Part shown: positions 1 to 7,988 of the stretch, piece by piece
Numbering within the stretch: the stretch's first letter is position 1
Layout: every line of letters starts with the position of its first letter
Assembly: GCA_937952305.1 (NCBI GenBank)
Contig: CALFZO010000025.1
Coordinates: 1-36,115 of the forward strand
DNA: 36,115 nt
Source of the DNA: an uncultured Anaerolineales bacterium
Lineage (GTDB): Bacteria; Chloroflexota; Anaerolineae; Anaerolineales; UBA6663
Direction of reading: 5' to 3'
Program-made: the position numbers and the translations under genes
The notes under the pieces: model-generated
What the model was told of the DNA's origin: nothing
The model's input: only the letters and a program-made list of their open reading frames with translations
Database searches by the model: none

Positions 1-37
1 ACAACGGCCGGGCTTCGACAGAGCCTGGACCAAGCAG

Positions 38-53
38 GGCCGCTACAGCGGCC
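38..53. terminator. Candidate hairpin downstream of dnaE
   Basis: A 6-bp GC-only stem (GGCCGC/GCGGCC) with the tetraloop TACA lies about 30 nt past the dnaE stop. No T-run follows on the minus strand, so it is a weak terminator candidate. The 14-mer GCTACAGCGGCCGG inside it recurs at the dnaE stop codon (85-98), so it may instead be a small duplication of the gene end. Confidence 0.25.
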
Positions 54-85
54 GGGAACCACCGTCTCTGACCTGAGCAGGAGTG

Positions 86-3000
86 CTACAGCGGCCGGAT
101 TTCCACGGCGCCAGCGCCGAGCAGGGCCGTCAACTTCTCGGCCAGTTCGTCGCAGTAGCGCGTGCTGTGGTTGGGGAAACGCAGCTGATAGCGGGCCTGG
201 TCCGTCTCGTGGACGACAAACTCGAACACGTCAGCGCCGTGATAGGAGGTGAGCAGGCCGTGCACGCGCCGGACCAGCCGGGCGTCGCGCTCCTTGTCGC
301 CGGAGGCGCGCAGGGTCACGCTGACGCGCTGCGGCGGCCGATCGGCGGCCGGGGGGTCACGCCGGGCGGGCGCCGGCGCCTGGGCCAGGCGGCTGCCGTG
401 GCCGTTCCCGCCGTTGCCATTGCCGCCATTCTTGACGGTGGCCGGCGGGGCGGTCCGGGCCGCCGGCGCCTGGGCGGCCTTGACCGCGGCGGTCACGGGC
501 GGATCGTCCGGCGGCAGCCAGTCATCGTCCGGCGGCGGCGGGACGAAGTTGGCGGGCAGCGGCGCCTCGTCAGCGGCGGGCAGCGCGGGCACCTCGTCGT
601 CCGCCCAGATGATGGACTGCACCGGCGCAGGCCGCGGCGTCGGCCCGTTCGCCTGGCCGGCGGCCAGCTTGAAGTCCTGCTTCAACACATCCACCAGGAT
701 CTTGGCGCTGCCGGCGCCCTGGGCGTCGACCTTGCCGTAGATGACGACGATCTGCTCCACGGCCAGCCAGGTGTTGACCTCACGCCAGGTCTTGGGAAAG
801 ATCACCAGGTCCAGCGAACCCTGCAGGTCTTCCACCGTGACGAACCCCATCGAGTCGCCCTTCTTGGTGACGTGCGTGCGCAGGCTGGTGACCACGCCCG
901 CCATCACCACCGGCTTGCCGTGGTCGTCTTCGGTGAGCTGGCCGCTGTAGTGGGTGACGAACTGGCCGAGCTGTTCCATGATCGGCTGGAGCGGGTGATC
1001 GCTGACGTACAGGCCGATCAGCTCCTTCTCCCAGCGGAGCAGCTCGCGGCGCGACACCTCGACTTTCACCTTGGGCAGCTGGACGCCCGCGAAGCCGCCG
1101 CCGGCGCCGAAGAGTGACAGCTGGCCGGCCTCCTGGGCGCGGAAATGGGCGGCGCTGGCGTTGACGATCTGGTCCAGCCCCTCCAGCAGCCCGCCGCGCG
1201 CGCCGAAGCGGTCGAGTGCGCCGACCTTGATCAGGCACTCCAGCGCGCGCTTGCCGACGTGGCGCAGGTCCACGCGCTGGCAGAAATCGTCCAGCGAGCC
1301 GAAGGGGCCGCCGGCCTGGCGCGCGTCCAAGATCACCTGCACGGCGCTCTCGCCGACGTTCTTGATGGCGGCCAGGCCGAAGCGGATGGCCGGCTGCGGC
1401 TTCTGCTTCTTGCCGCCCGGCAGCGGCTTGGCGCCGACCGGGGCATCCTCGATGGCGAAGTCGATCAGGCTGTAGTTGACGTCCGGGGGCAGCACCTGGA
1501 TGCCCAGGCTGCGGCAGTCTTCGCTGTAGAGCGCGACGTTCTCGGTGTCGTGCTTGTAGGCCGAGAGCACGGCGGTCATGTACTCGGCCGGATAGTGCGT
1601 CTTCAGATAGCCGGTCTGGACCGAGATGACGCCGTAGACGGCGGCATGGCTATTGTGGACCAGCACATCGTTAGCGACGAAATTGTGCGTGCCGGGCACA
1701 TCCAGATCGTATGTCTGCTTCTCGCCAACGGGCTCGATCGCCAGGATCTCGTCCCAATAAATGTCGCTGTGGGCCAAGCGGCGCAGCGCCGGGTCATCGA
1801 AGTACGCGGCCAGTCGGCCGATCGTTTGGCGTGTGAAGCCATTTTTGGCGGCGGCGCCGGTGGGATAGAACTCACGTGGGGCGACACCGCAGGCCGCGCG
1901 CAGGTCGGTCCAGGTAACGCCGGCGCGCGCTTTGGCCGCCCGCACCAACCCCTTGACGCTGACCGGCACCACATCTTGTGTGCCGACGACCAGAGCCGGC
2001 CGCAGCGCCGTCAGACGCTGCAGGCTGCGGCGCCGCGCCGGGCTGACGAAGTGCACGGCGATCTGGTCGCGAAACGCGTCCAAATTGTCGGCGCCGGTGA
2101 TGAACAACTGATAGCCGGTCCGGCCGCCTTTGTACGGAAAGACGACGCGCCGGAGGCGGCTGATGAGGCCCAGCCGCAGCAACAGGTGTTGAAGCTGGCG
2201 CGCCAGGCGCTCCGAAGCGGTGGCGTAGAACAAGCTGCGCCCGCGCACATTGATGTGGCCGTCCCCTTCCCACAGGCGGCTGATCAGCAAGCCGATCTGC
2301 CGGTTGTTCAGCTCAAAAACCTCCGCCGGGATTGCCTTCGTGCGCGCGTTTTTGCCCCAGATCCCTAACGCCTGGGCCCAAGTCACGATCCCCGGCGGCT
2401 GCGTCCGATCGACCCTCCGGGCGTACACCGAGAAAGTCCCCTTGTGCCGGGCGAGCGAGCACGCCACGTTGGAGAACTGCTGGGCGGCCCGGACGAAGTC
2501 GTCTACCTGAGCGCGGTCCTGGCTATAGAAGTAAACGGAGTGCGGATGGCACAGGTTGCCTTCCGCCAACAGATGTCCCAGCGCAATGACGGCATGATCC
2601 GGCCAGGTCGCGCGGCCTTCCACCGGCAGCCGGCGCGGCACCGCCACCCGGTCGCCGGGCGTCAGTTCGGCGAGCCAGCGCCAGCCTTCGGCCGTCAGAA
2701 ACGGATGGTTGGCGGTCGCCTCGAGCGTGCGCCCGAGCCGGGTCGTCAGGCGGAACACCGGCTTGACGCCGTTATCCATCACGGCCGCCACCCGTCCAGC
2801 CTGTAGCTGCAAGCCAGACGGGTCGCACGTCACTGTGCGCGCCAACCGGGCCGTGCCGCGATACAGGTCCTCCACGCGCACCAAGCGGCCCGTGTCGGCA
2901 TCGACGACTTCGACGTCACCGGGCAGGCACTTGTTGAAGCCGTAACGCGCGAACTCCTCCCACTCGGCGAAGATGGCCTCGGCCGCCGGCTGCGGCATGC

Positions 3001-5197
3001 CCTTGTCCGTGGCGCCCTGGATGAACTTGGTCTGGTGCTTCTGCAGGGCTTCTTTCTGCTTCTTGGCGATGGCCTTACGCAGCTCGTCCGACTCGGACAT
3101 GGAGTAGCCGGCCAGGTCCACGGCCGCGCGCATGATCTGCTCCTGGTAGACCGGGATGCCAAAGGTCTCCTGGAAGATCGGCTCCAGCGACGGGTGTTTG
3201 TACTCCACCGCCTCCTCGCCGTGCATGCGCCGGATGTAGCTGGGGATGAACTCCAGCGGCCCGGGCCGGTAGAGCGAGATCATGGCGATGATGTTGTCCA
3301 GGTTCCTGGGCTTCATCTGCGTCAGATAGCGCTTCATGCCCGTGCCTTCCACCTGGAAGACGCCGGCCACCTGCCCGCGCCCGAGGAGTTCAAAGGTCGC
3401 CGGGTCGTCCAGCGGGATGTTGCTCAGGTCGAAGCGCCGCCCGTGCCGGGCCGCGATCATGTCGCAGGCGCGCTGCATAATCGTCAGCGTGATCAGGCCG
3501 AGGAAGTCCACCTTGAGCATCCCGAGCTTCTCCAGGATGCCCATCTCGAACTGGGTCACGGTCTTGATCGGCGTCTCGTCCGAGCCGCCGGTCGGCCGGT
3601 GCAGCGGCAGATACTCGCTGACGGGCTTGTCGGCGATGACCACGCCGGCGGCGTGCGTGCCCACGCTGCGCACCACGCCTTCCATCTGCGCGGCTGTGTC
3701 GATCAGCTCCTTGAGGTAGGCCTTCTCCGGGTCGGCGGCGGCCTCGTCGTAGATCTGTTTGAGTTCGGCCACTTCCTCCAGCGCGCCGGCGATCGTCACC
3801 GGCTTGCCGGGGATGTTGGGGATGGTCTTGGCCACCCGGTCCACCTCCGGCAGCGGGATGTCCATCACGCGGCCGACGTCGCGGATGGCCGCGCGCGCGC
3901 CGAGCGTGCCGAAGGTGATGATCTGCGCCACCTTGTCGCCGCCGTATTTGCGCACGCAGTACTCGAGCATGCGCTGGCGCCGGTCGTCCTGGAAGTCCAG
4001 GTCGATGTCGGGCATGGAGATCCGGCCCGGGTTGAGAAAGCGCTCGAAGATCAGGCCGTGGTCCACTGGCTCCACCAGCGTGATGTCCAGCACATAGGCC
4101 ACCATCGAGCCGGCCGCCGAGCCGCGGGCCGTGTACCAGATGCTCTGCGCGCGGGCTTCGCGGCACAGGTCGGAGACGATCAGGAAGTACGCGGCGAAGC
4201 CCATCTTGACGATGACGCCCAGTTCGTACTCCAGGCGGGCGCGGGTCTCGGCCTGGTCGGCGCGCGCGCCGTAACGGCGGCGCAGACCCGCCTCGCACAA
4301 CTCGCGCAGATAGGTCTCGGCGGTGTGGCCCTCCGGCACCGGGAACTCCGGCAAATGGTAGCCCTTGCTCTTCAGGTCCACCTGGCAGCGCTCGGCCACC
4401 AGCAGTGTGTTGCTCAGCGCGCCGGGGACCTCCCCGAAGAGCGCGGCCATCTCGTCGGCGGTGCGCAGATAGTAGGAGTTATCGGACATGCGCATCCGGT
4501 TCGGGTCTTTGAGCACGCACCCCGTCTGGATGGCGAGCAGGACGTCCTGCAGGCGGGCGTCGGACTGCCGGATGTAGTGGACGTCGTTGGTGGCCAGGAA
4601 GCGGGCCTGGTAACGGCCGCCCAGCTCCAGCAGGGTCTTGTTGAGCTCGAGCAGCTCCGGGATGGCGTGATGCTGCAGCTCGATGAAGAAGCGCTCCGGG
4701 CCGAAGACCTCGTAATACCAGTCCAGCCGGCGCCGGGCTTCGTCCAGGTTGCCCTCCTGCAGGGCGCGCGGCGCCTCAGCCGACATGCAGCCGGAGGTGC
4801 AGATCAGGCCCTCGCTGTGCGCGGCCAGGAAATCGTGGTCGATGCGCGGGTTATAGTAGAAGCCCTGCAGCTGCGCGGCGCTGGCGATCTTGAGCAGGTT
4901 CTGGTAGCCGGTCTGGTTCTCGGCCAGCAGCAGCAGGTGGAAGGCGCGCTTGTCCAGCTTGGGGTCGCGGTCCCCCATCCCGCGCGGCGCCAGGTAGGCC
5001 TCCAGGCCGACGATCGGCTTGACGCCCTGCTCCACGGCCTGGTTGAAGAACTCGATCGTCCCGTGCATCGTGCCGTGGTCGGTCAGCGCCAGGGCCGGCA
5101 TCCCCAGCTCCTGGGCGCGCTTCACCATCCGCTTGATGTTGCTGAAGCCGTCCAGCAGAGAGTATTCAGAGTGGCAGTGCAGATGGACGAAGGACAT
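86..5197 (-). CDS. dnaE: DNA polymerase III alpha subunit with in-frame intein
   Basis: Replicative polymerase catalytic subunit, 1703 residues as encoded and 1277 after removal of the intein (residues 757-1182). The N-terminal PHP domain begins HLHCHSEYSLLDG (residues 5-17). The polymerase motif PDIDLDF lies at 396-402, with the metal-binding Asp pair at 399 and 401 (E. coli D401/D403 equivalents). A clamp-binding motif QLSLF sits at 1359-1363, followed by an OB-fold region, a Pro/Ala-rich linker ending in an Asn/Gly stretch, and a conserved C-terminal domain. The mature length slightly exceeds the usual 1150-1200 because of the linker. The ATG is chosen because it places the PHP motif at the normal N-terminus; no clear Shine-Dalgarno is visible. 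The gene is alone on its strand with a TATAAT about 190 nt upstream. The product depends on protein splicing at FNK|SHAA to be active. Confidence 0.97.
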   Translation of the reverse strand: MSFVHLHCHSEYSLLDGFSNIKRMVKRAQELGMPALALTDHGTMHGTIEFFNQAVEQGVKPIVGLEAYLAPRGMGDRDPKLDKRAFHLLLLAENQTGYQNLLKIASAAQLQGFYYNPRIDHDFLAAHSEGLICTSGCMSAEAPRALQEGNLDEARRRLDWYYEVFGPERFFIELQHHAIPELLELNKTLLELGGRYQARFLATNDVHYIRQSDARLQDVLLAIQTGCVLKDPNRMRMSDNSYYLRTADEMAALFGEVPGALSNTLLVAERCQVDLKSKGYHLPEFPVPEGHTAETYLRELCEAGLRRRYGARADQAETRARLEYELGVIVKMGFAAYFLIVSDLCREARAQSIWYTARGSAAGSMVAYVLDITLVEPVDHGLIFERFLNPGRISMPDIDLDFQDDRRQRMLEYCVRKYGGDKVAQIITFGTLGARAAIRDVGRVMDIPLPEVDRVAKTIPNIPGKPVTIAGALEEVAELKQIYDEAAADPEKAYLKELIDTAAQMEGVVRSVGTHAAGVVIADKPVSEYLPLHRPTGGSDETPIKTVTQFEMGILEKLGMLKVDFLGLITLTIMQRACDMIAARHGRRFDLSNIPLDDPATFELLGRGQVAGVFQVEGTGMKRYLTQMKPRNLDNIIAMISLYRPGPLEFIPSYIRRMHGEEAVEYKHPSLEPIFQETFGIPVYQEQIMRAAVDLAGYSMSESDELRKAIAKKQKEALQKHQTKFIQGATDKGMPQPAAEAIFAEWEEFARYGFNKCLPGDVEVVDADTGRLVRVEDLYRGTARLARTVTCDPSGLQLQAGRVAAVMDNGVKPVFRLTTRLGRTLEATANHPFLTAEGWRWLAELTPGDRVAVPRRLPVEGRATWPDHAVIALGHLLAEGNLCHPHSVYFYSQDRAQVDDFVRAAQQFSNVACSLARHKGTFSVYARRVDRTQPPGIVTWAQALGIWGKNARTKAIPAEVFELNNRQIGLLISRLWEGDGHINVRGRSLFYATASERLARQLQHLLLRLGLISRLRRVVFPYKGGRTGYQLFITGADNLDAFRDQIAVHFVSPARRRSLQRLTALRPALVVGTQDVVPVSVKGLVRAAKARAGVTWTDLRAACGVAPREFYPTGAAAKNGFTRQTIGRLAAYFDDPALRRLAHSDIYWDEILAIEPVGEKQTYDLDVPGTHNFVANDVLVHNSHAAVYGVISVQTGYLKTHYPAEYMTAVLSAYKHDTENVALYSEDCRSLGIQVLPPDVNYSLIDFAIEDAPVGAKPLPGGKKQKPQPAIRFGLAAIKNVGESAVQVILDARQAGGPFGSLDDFCQRVDLRHVGKRALECLIKVGALDRFGARGGLLEGLDQIVNASAAHFRAQEAGQLSLFGAGGGFAGVQLPKVKVEVSRRELLRWEKELIGLYVSDHPLQPIMEQLGQFVTHYSGQLTEDDHGKPVVMAGVVTSLRTHVTKKGDSMGFVTVEDLQGSLDLVIFPKTWREVNTWLAVEQIVVIYGKVDAQGAGSAKILVDVLKQDFKLAAGQANGPTPRPAPVQSIIWADDEVPALPAADEAPLPANFVPPPPDDDWLPPDDPPVTAAVKAAQAPAARTAPPATVKNGGNGNGGNGHGSRLAQAPAPARRDPPAADRPPQRVSVTLRASGDKERDARLVRRVHGLLTSYHGADVFEFVVHETDQARYQLRFPNHSTRYCDELAEKLTALLGAGAVEIRPL
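1652..2929 (-). mobile_element. Intein with LAGLIDADG homing endonuclease domain, inserted in DnaE
   Basis: A 426-residue intervening protein inside the DnaE frame (precursor residues 757-1182). The N-terminal block starts CLPGDVEV (catalytic Cys1). Block B carries TANH, with the conserved His at precursor residue 831. Two LAGLIDADG-like motifs follow: LGHLLAEGNL (acidic residue E879) and LISRLWEGDGHI (acidic residue D979). The C-terminal blocks read YDLDVPGTHNFVAN and VLVHN, with the penultimate His, the terminal Asn and a +1 Ser in the host. All residues needed for class-1 splicing are visible, and both endonuclease acidic residues are kept, so splicing and possibly homing look intact. The insertion point, FNK|SHAA, is three residues downstream of the cyanobacterial split DnaE intein site (before CFN), so it is a distinct site. 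Exact ends are inferred from extein continuity. Confidence 0.95.
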
Positions 5198-5202
5198 AGC
5201 GG

Positions 5203-5423
5203 GGGATTGGCGATTAGTGATCAGCGGCCAGTAGTTGGTGAATAACGGTTAGTGATTAGTGATGAAGCAACTGGCAAGGAATAATTCTCTAGCCGCCGGC
5301 AGCAATCAATTCTTGATCAACAAGACGGTCACGACGGGGGACAACCGGCTTGCCTGCCATTCCTTCGAGCAGGCTAGTCTCAAAAGATTATAGCATCGGC
5401 CCATCGCCTCAATTGCCAATCCC
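5203..5423. repeat. Intergenic segment with degenerate CACTAATC-type repeats and flanking inverted repeat
   Basis: The dnaE upstream gap holds several degenerate copies of an 8-mer (minus-strand CACTAATC; clear copies at 5212-5221 and 5254-5263). It is bounded by an imperfect inverted repeat, GGGATTGGCGATT near 5204-5216 and AATTGCCAATCCC at 5411-5423. No open frame is convincing here. A 6-bp hairpin (GCCTGC/GCAGGC, near 5352-5376) would lie early in the dnaE leader. Confidence 0.4.
5387..5392 (-). promoter_or_regulatory. Candidate -10 box of dnaE promoter
   Basis: A perfect TATAAT on the minus strand in the context GCTATAATC. Transcription from it would start near 5380 and give dnaE a leader of about 180 nt. 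The 17-nt-spaced -35 position (CAATTG) is poor and TTGGCA is 21 nt away, so only the -10 is supported. Confidence 0.45.
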
Positions 5424-5459
5424 GGCTTGCTGATCGCCGCTCACCCCTCCCATCACTCA

Positions 5460-6104
5460 TCATTTCTCGCCCGGCTTGTAGACCTCGTCCGGGTCCATCC
5501 CGTACGAGCCGCCCTTGTACCAGCGTTCGTCCACGGGGTGGAGCGCCCGGACCTGGGCCGGCGTGAGCACCCGGTAACTCTGGATCTCGCCCAGCTTCAC
5601 GCCGATGTCGTCCAGGCGCGCGTCGCTCCACAGCCAGCCGACCCGGTCATAAGCGGCCAGGTTGAGCGGGCGGGTATAACCGCGCAGGGTGCGGTCGCCG
5701 TGGAAGTTGAAGTAGCCGTCGAAGTAGCTCATCACCAGCTCACGCAGGCTGCGGTAGACGGGCTCGCGGTAGCGCAAGGCGGCGTAGTTGCTCTTGGCCA
5801 CCGCCCCCCACCACCGGCCACGCTTGAAGAGGGCCAGCACATGGTCGTCGTCGTCGCCGGGCAGCAGGTCCACGATCAGGGGCGGGTGGCCCAGCCGGCG
5901 CAAGGCCGCGGCCGCGAACAAAGCCCCGTCGAAACAGTGGCCGGCCCGCTCGCGCAGAAACGTGAGCGGACAGCGGTAGCGCTCCTCGCCGCTGTAGGGC
6001 ACCGCGTCCAGGAAGGCCTGGATCTGGACCGGGCTGCGCAGGCCGCGCCACAGCGCCCGCTCCGCCGCCGTCAGCTGCTTTTCAAAATACCGCATCGATT
6101 CCAT
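5460..6104 (-). CDS. Transglutaminase-like cysteine protease-fold protein
   Basis: 214 residues with no signal peptide and no membrane segment. The family core is visible: GHCFDGALFAAAALRRLG (Cys57) followed by a DDDDH segment (His88), the Cys and His expected of a transglutaminase/protease-like active site. Phrases such as KSNYAALRYREPVYRSLRELVMSYF match a widely distributed conserved hypothetical family annotated as having a transglutaminase-like domain. Its substrate is not known to me. The ATG at 6104 is used; ATG at residue 4 is an alternative. It is divergent from mutM and has a TATAAT at 6140-6145 giving a leader of about 28 nt. The family call is firm but the function is open. Confidence 0.8.
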   Translation of the reverse strand: MESMRYFEKQLTAAERALWRGLRSPVQIQAFLDAVPYSGEERYRCPLTFLRERAGHCFDGALFAAAALRRLGHPPLIVDLLPGDDDDHVLALFKRGRWWGAVAKSNYAALRYREPVYRSLRELVMSYFDGYFNFHGDRTLRGYTRPLNLAAYDRVGWLWSDARLDDIGVKLGEIQSYRVLTPAQVRALHPVDERWYKGGSYGMDPDEVYKPGEK

Positions 6105-6210
6105 GGGTGATCCCGCCTTTCGAAGCCCGCCCGCGCGCGATTATAGCGGCAACCCGGCTTTCCGTAATCGCGCGCGCGAGGGTGATTCCCGGAGAGGTAT
6201 AATCGCGGCC
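6105..6210. promoter_or_regulatory. Divergent promoter region with 12-bp inverted repeat
   Basis: Between the transglutaminase-like gene (minus) and mutM (plus). It contains a minus-strand TATAAT at 6140-6145 and a plus-strand TATAAT at 6198-6203, only 7 nt before the mutM ATG. A perfect inverted repeat CGCGCGCGATTA (6132-6143) / TAATCGCGCGCG (6165-6176) with a 21-nt spacer overlaps the minus -10 box, so it could be an operator or a hairpin in the minus-strand control region. Confidence 0.6.
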
Positions 6211-7041
6211 ATGCCGGAACTGCCCGAAGTCGAGACCGTGGCGCGCGAGCTGCGCGAAGGCGGACGCACGCGCGGCCCGAGCGTGGTCGGCCGCACCATC
6301 GCGCGCGTCACCGTGCGCTGGCCGCGCCATATCGCGCGCCCGGCGCCGCGCGAGGTTCAGGCGCGCCTGCCCGGCCAGAGTGTGCAGGCGGTCGGCCGGC
6401 GCGGCAAGTACCTCGTCTTTCAGCTCAGCCGCGACGTGCTGCTCATCCACCTCAAGATGAGCGGCGACCTGGAGATGAAGCCGGCCGGGGCCCCGCCCGA
6501 CAAGCACGCCCACACCATCTTCCAGTTCGACGACGGCTGGGAACTGCGCTTCACGGACACGCGCAAGTTCGGCAAGGTCTTCGTCGCCGCGCGCGCCGAG
6601 GACGTCACCGGCGCGCTCGGCCCGGAGCCGCTCGACCCGGCCTTCACGGCCGGCCAGTTCGCGGCCCGGCTGGCCGCGAAGAGCCGGCCGCTCAAGCCGC
6701 TGCTGCTGGACCAGACCTTTCTGGCCGGCGTCGGCAACATCTATGCGGACGAATCCCTGTTCCTGGCCGGGCTGCACCCGCTGCGGCGCAGCGACGGCCT
6801 GCGGCCAGACGAAGCGCACGCGTTGTGGCGGGCCGTCCGACGCGCGCTGCGGGCGGGCCTGCGCCACAACGGCGCCAGCATAGACTGGGCCTACCGCGGC
6901 GGCGGCTTTCAGAACCACTTCCACGTGTATGGTCGCGCCGGCGAGCCCTGCCACCGCTGCGGCACGCCCATCCGGCGCATCGTCGTCGGCCAGCGCAGCA
7001 CGCACTTCTGCCCGCACTGCCAGCCGCTCAAGCGACGGTAG
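6211..7041 (+). CDS. mutM: Formamidopyrimidine-DNA glycosylase (Fpg/MutM)
   Basis: 276-residue bifunctional glycosylase/AP lyase that removes 8-oxoguanine and formamidopyrimidines. It begins MPELPEVE, so after Met removal Pro is the N-terminal nucleophile, followed by the catalytic Glu. GRRGKYL carries the Lys (K66) corresponding to E. coli K57. LIHLKMSG and GVGNIYADESLF (helix-two-turn-helix) follow. The C-terminal zinc finger uses C247, C250, C267 and C270. Length matches the family. The ATG at 6211 is fixed by the PELPE N-terminus, because an upstream in-frame start would bury the catalytic Pro. A TATAAT sits 7 nt before the ATG, suggesting a leaderless mRNA; a GGAGAGG lies too far upstream to be a good Shine-Dalgarno. 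Confidence 0.97.
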   Translation: MPELPEVETVARELREGGRTRGPSVVGRTIARVTVRWPRHIARPAPREVQARLPGQSVQAVGRRGKYLVFQLSRDVLLIHLKMSGDLEMKPAGAPPDKHAHTIFQFDDGWELRFTDTRKFGKVFVAARAEDVTGALGPEPLDPAFTAGQFAARLAAKSRPLKPLLLDQTFLAGVGNIYADESLFLAGLHPLRRSDGLRPDEAHALWRAVRRALRAGLRHNGASIDWAYRGGGFQNHFHVYGRAGEPCHRCGTPIRRIVVGQRSTHFCPHCQPLKRR

Positions 7042-7058
7042 CCACAAGGACAGCCGGT

Positions 7059-7904
7059 ATGGACGCAGAAGCCCTGATTAAGAATGCCCCTCTGATTTTC
7101 GGGATCAGCATCGTCGGCGTGCTCGGCTTTCTGATCCTGCTCGCCGTCGGCCTGAACATGTGGCGCGAGGAGCGCAAGCCCAACGACGCGCCGGGCGACC
7201 CGGCCGAGCCGCCCCGGCGCGGCCTCCAGCTGCCGGCCTTCCTGACCAACCTGACCGCGCGTCTGCCGCGGGCCGCCGCCCCGGCGCCGGCGCCGGCGCC
7301 CACCGACGCGCACGAGGTGCTGCGCGTGCTGCGCCAGGCCCTGACCGGACGCGTGCAGGTGGAAATCGGCGGCCGCCGCTTCAGCCAGCTGAGCGACGTG
7401 GACGATGCGGCCGTGCGGCAGGGTCTGCTGGTGACGCTGCGCGACCTGCAGGAGTTTGCGGGGCTGAGCGCGCTCCCGGCTGGGGCGGCCAACCCGCCCC
7501 TGAGCGCGCCGGCCCCAGCCGTGGACGCGGCCACGCCGGCCGCCGACCCGGCCGCGGCGCCCAGCCTGAACGCGCTGCCGCTGCCGCCCAAGCCGGCGGC
7601 GCCGGCCAACCCGCCGCCGCTGCGGATACCGACGATGAATCCGTTTAAGCAGATGCAGGTGCTGCGCGAGATCGGCGAGCCGCCGGCGCCCCAGTCGATC
7701 GCCGACCAGATCGACGAGGTCCTGCAGCACCTCACCGCCGGCACGCCGTTCGCGGCCCGCAATTTGCGCGTCAGCTCCGGCCCGCGCGGCAACGTGGTCT
7801 TCGAGGCCGACGGCCAGACCTGCAACGCCATCGACGACCTGCCCGACCCCGCCGTGCAGTCCGTCTTCCGCGAAGCCATCCGCCAGTGGGAACAGAATAA
7901 CTGA
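7059..7904 (+). CDS. Membrane-anchored protein of unknown function with duplicated module
   Basis: 281 residues beginning 17 nt after mutM with an AAGGA ribosome-binding site, so probably cotranscribed. A single membrane segment (residues about 12-33, rich in Ile/Leu/Gly/Val) is followed by a charged WREERK stop and a long Pro/Ala linker. Two cytoplasmic modules are visible: about residues 85-140 (VQVEIGGRRFSQLSDVDD, then AVRQGLLVTLRDLQEF) and about 210-281 (GNVVFEADGQTCNAIDDLPD, then AVQSVFREAIRQWEQ). They share the pattern of a beta pair, a D-x-x-D-x-A-V turn and a long helix, so I infer an internal duplication separated by a second Pro/Ala linker. I do not recognise the family. A repair role from its neighbour would be speculation. 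Confidence 0.75.
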   Translation: MDAEALIKNAPLIFGISIVGVLGFLILLAVGLNMWREERKPNDAPGDPAEPPRRGLQLPAFLTNLTARLPRAAAPAPAPAPTDAHEVLRVLRQALTGRVQVEIGGRRFSQLSDVDDAAVRQGLLVTLRDLQEFAGLSALPAGAANPPLSAPAPAVDAATPAADPAAAPSLNALPLPPKPAAPANPPPLRIPTMNPFKQMQVLREIGEPPAPQSIADQIDEVLQHLTAGTPFAARNLRVSSGPRGNVVFEADGQTCNAIDDLPDPAVQSVFREAIRQWEQNN

Positions 7905-7923
7905 GCGGCCTGGCCGCCAACGC

Positions 7924-7961
7924 AAACGAGGTGGGCGGCCTGCGGGCCGCCCACCTCGTTT
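7924..7961. terminator. Bidirectional intrinsic terminator between convergent genes
   Basis: A perfect 17-bp stem (AAACGAGGTGGGCGGCC and its complement) with loop TGCG. It ends in TTTCAGTTT on the plus strand and has A-residues on the other side. It lies between the stop of the mutM-linked gene and the stop of add, so it can end transcripts from both directions. Confidence 0.9.
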
Positions 7962-7988
7962 CAGTTTAAAGACACGCCGGCGGAGCAG

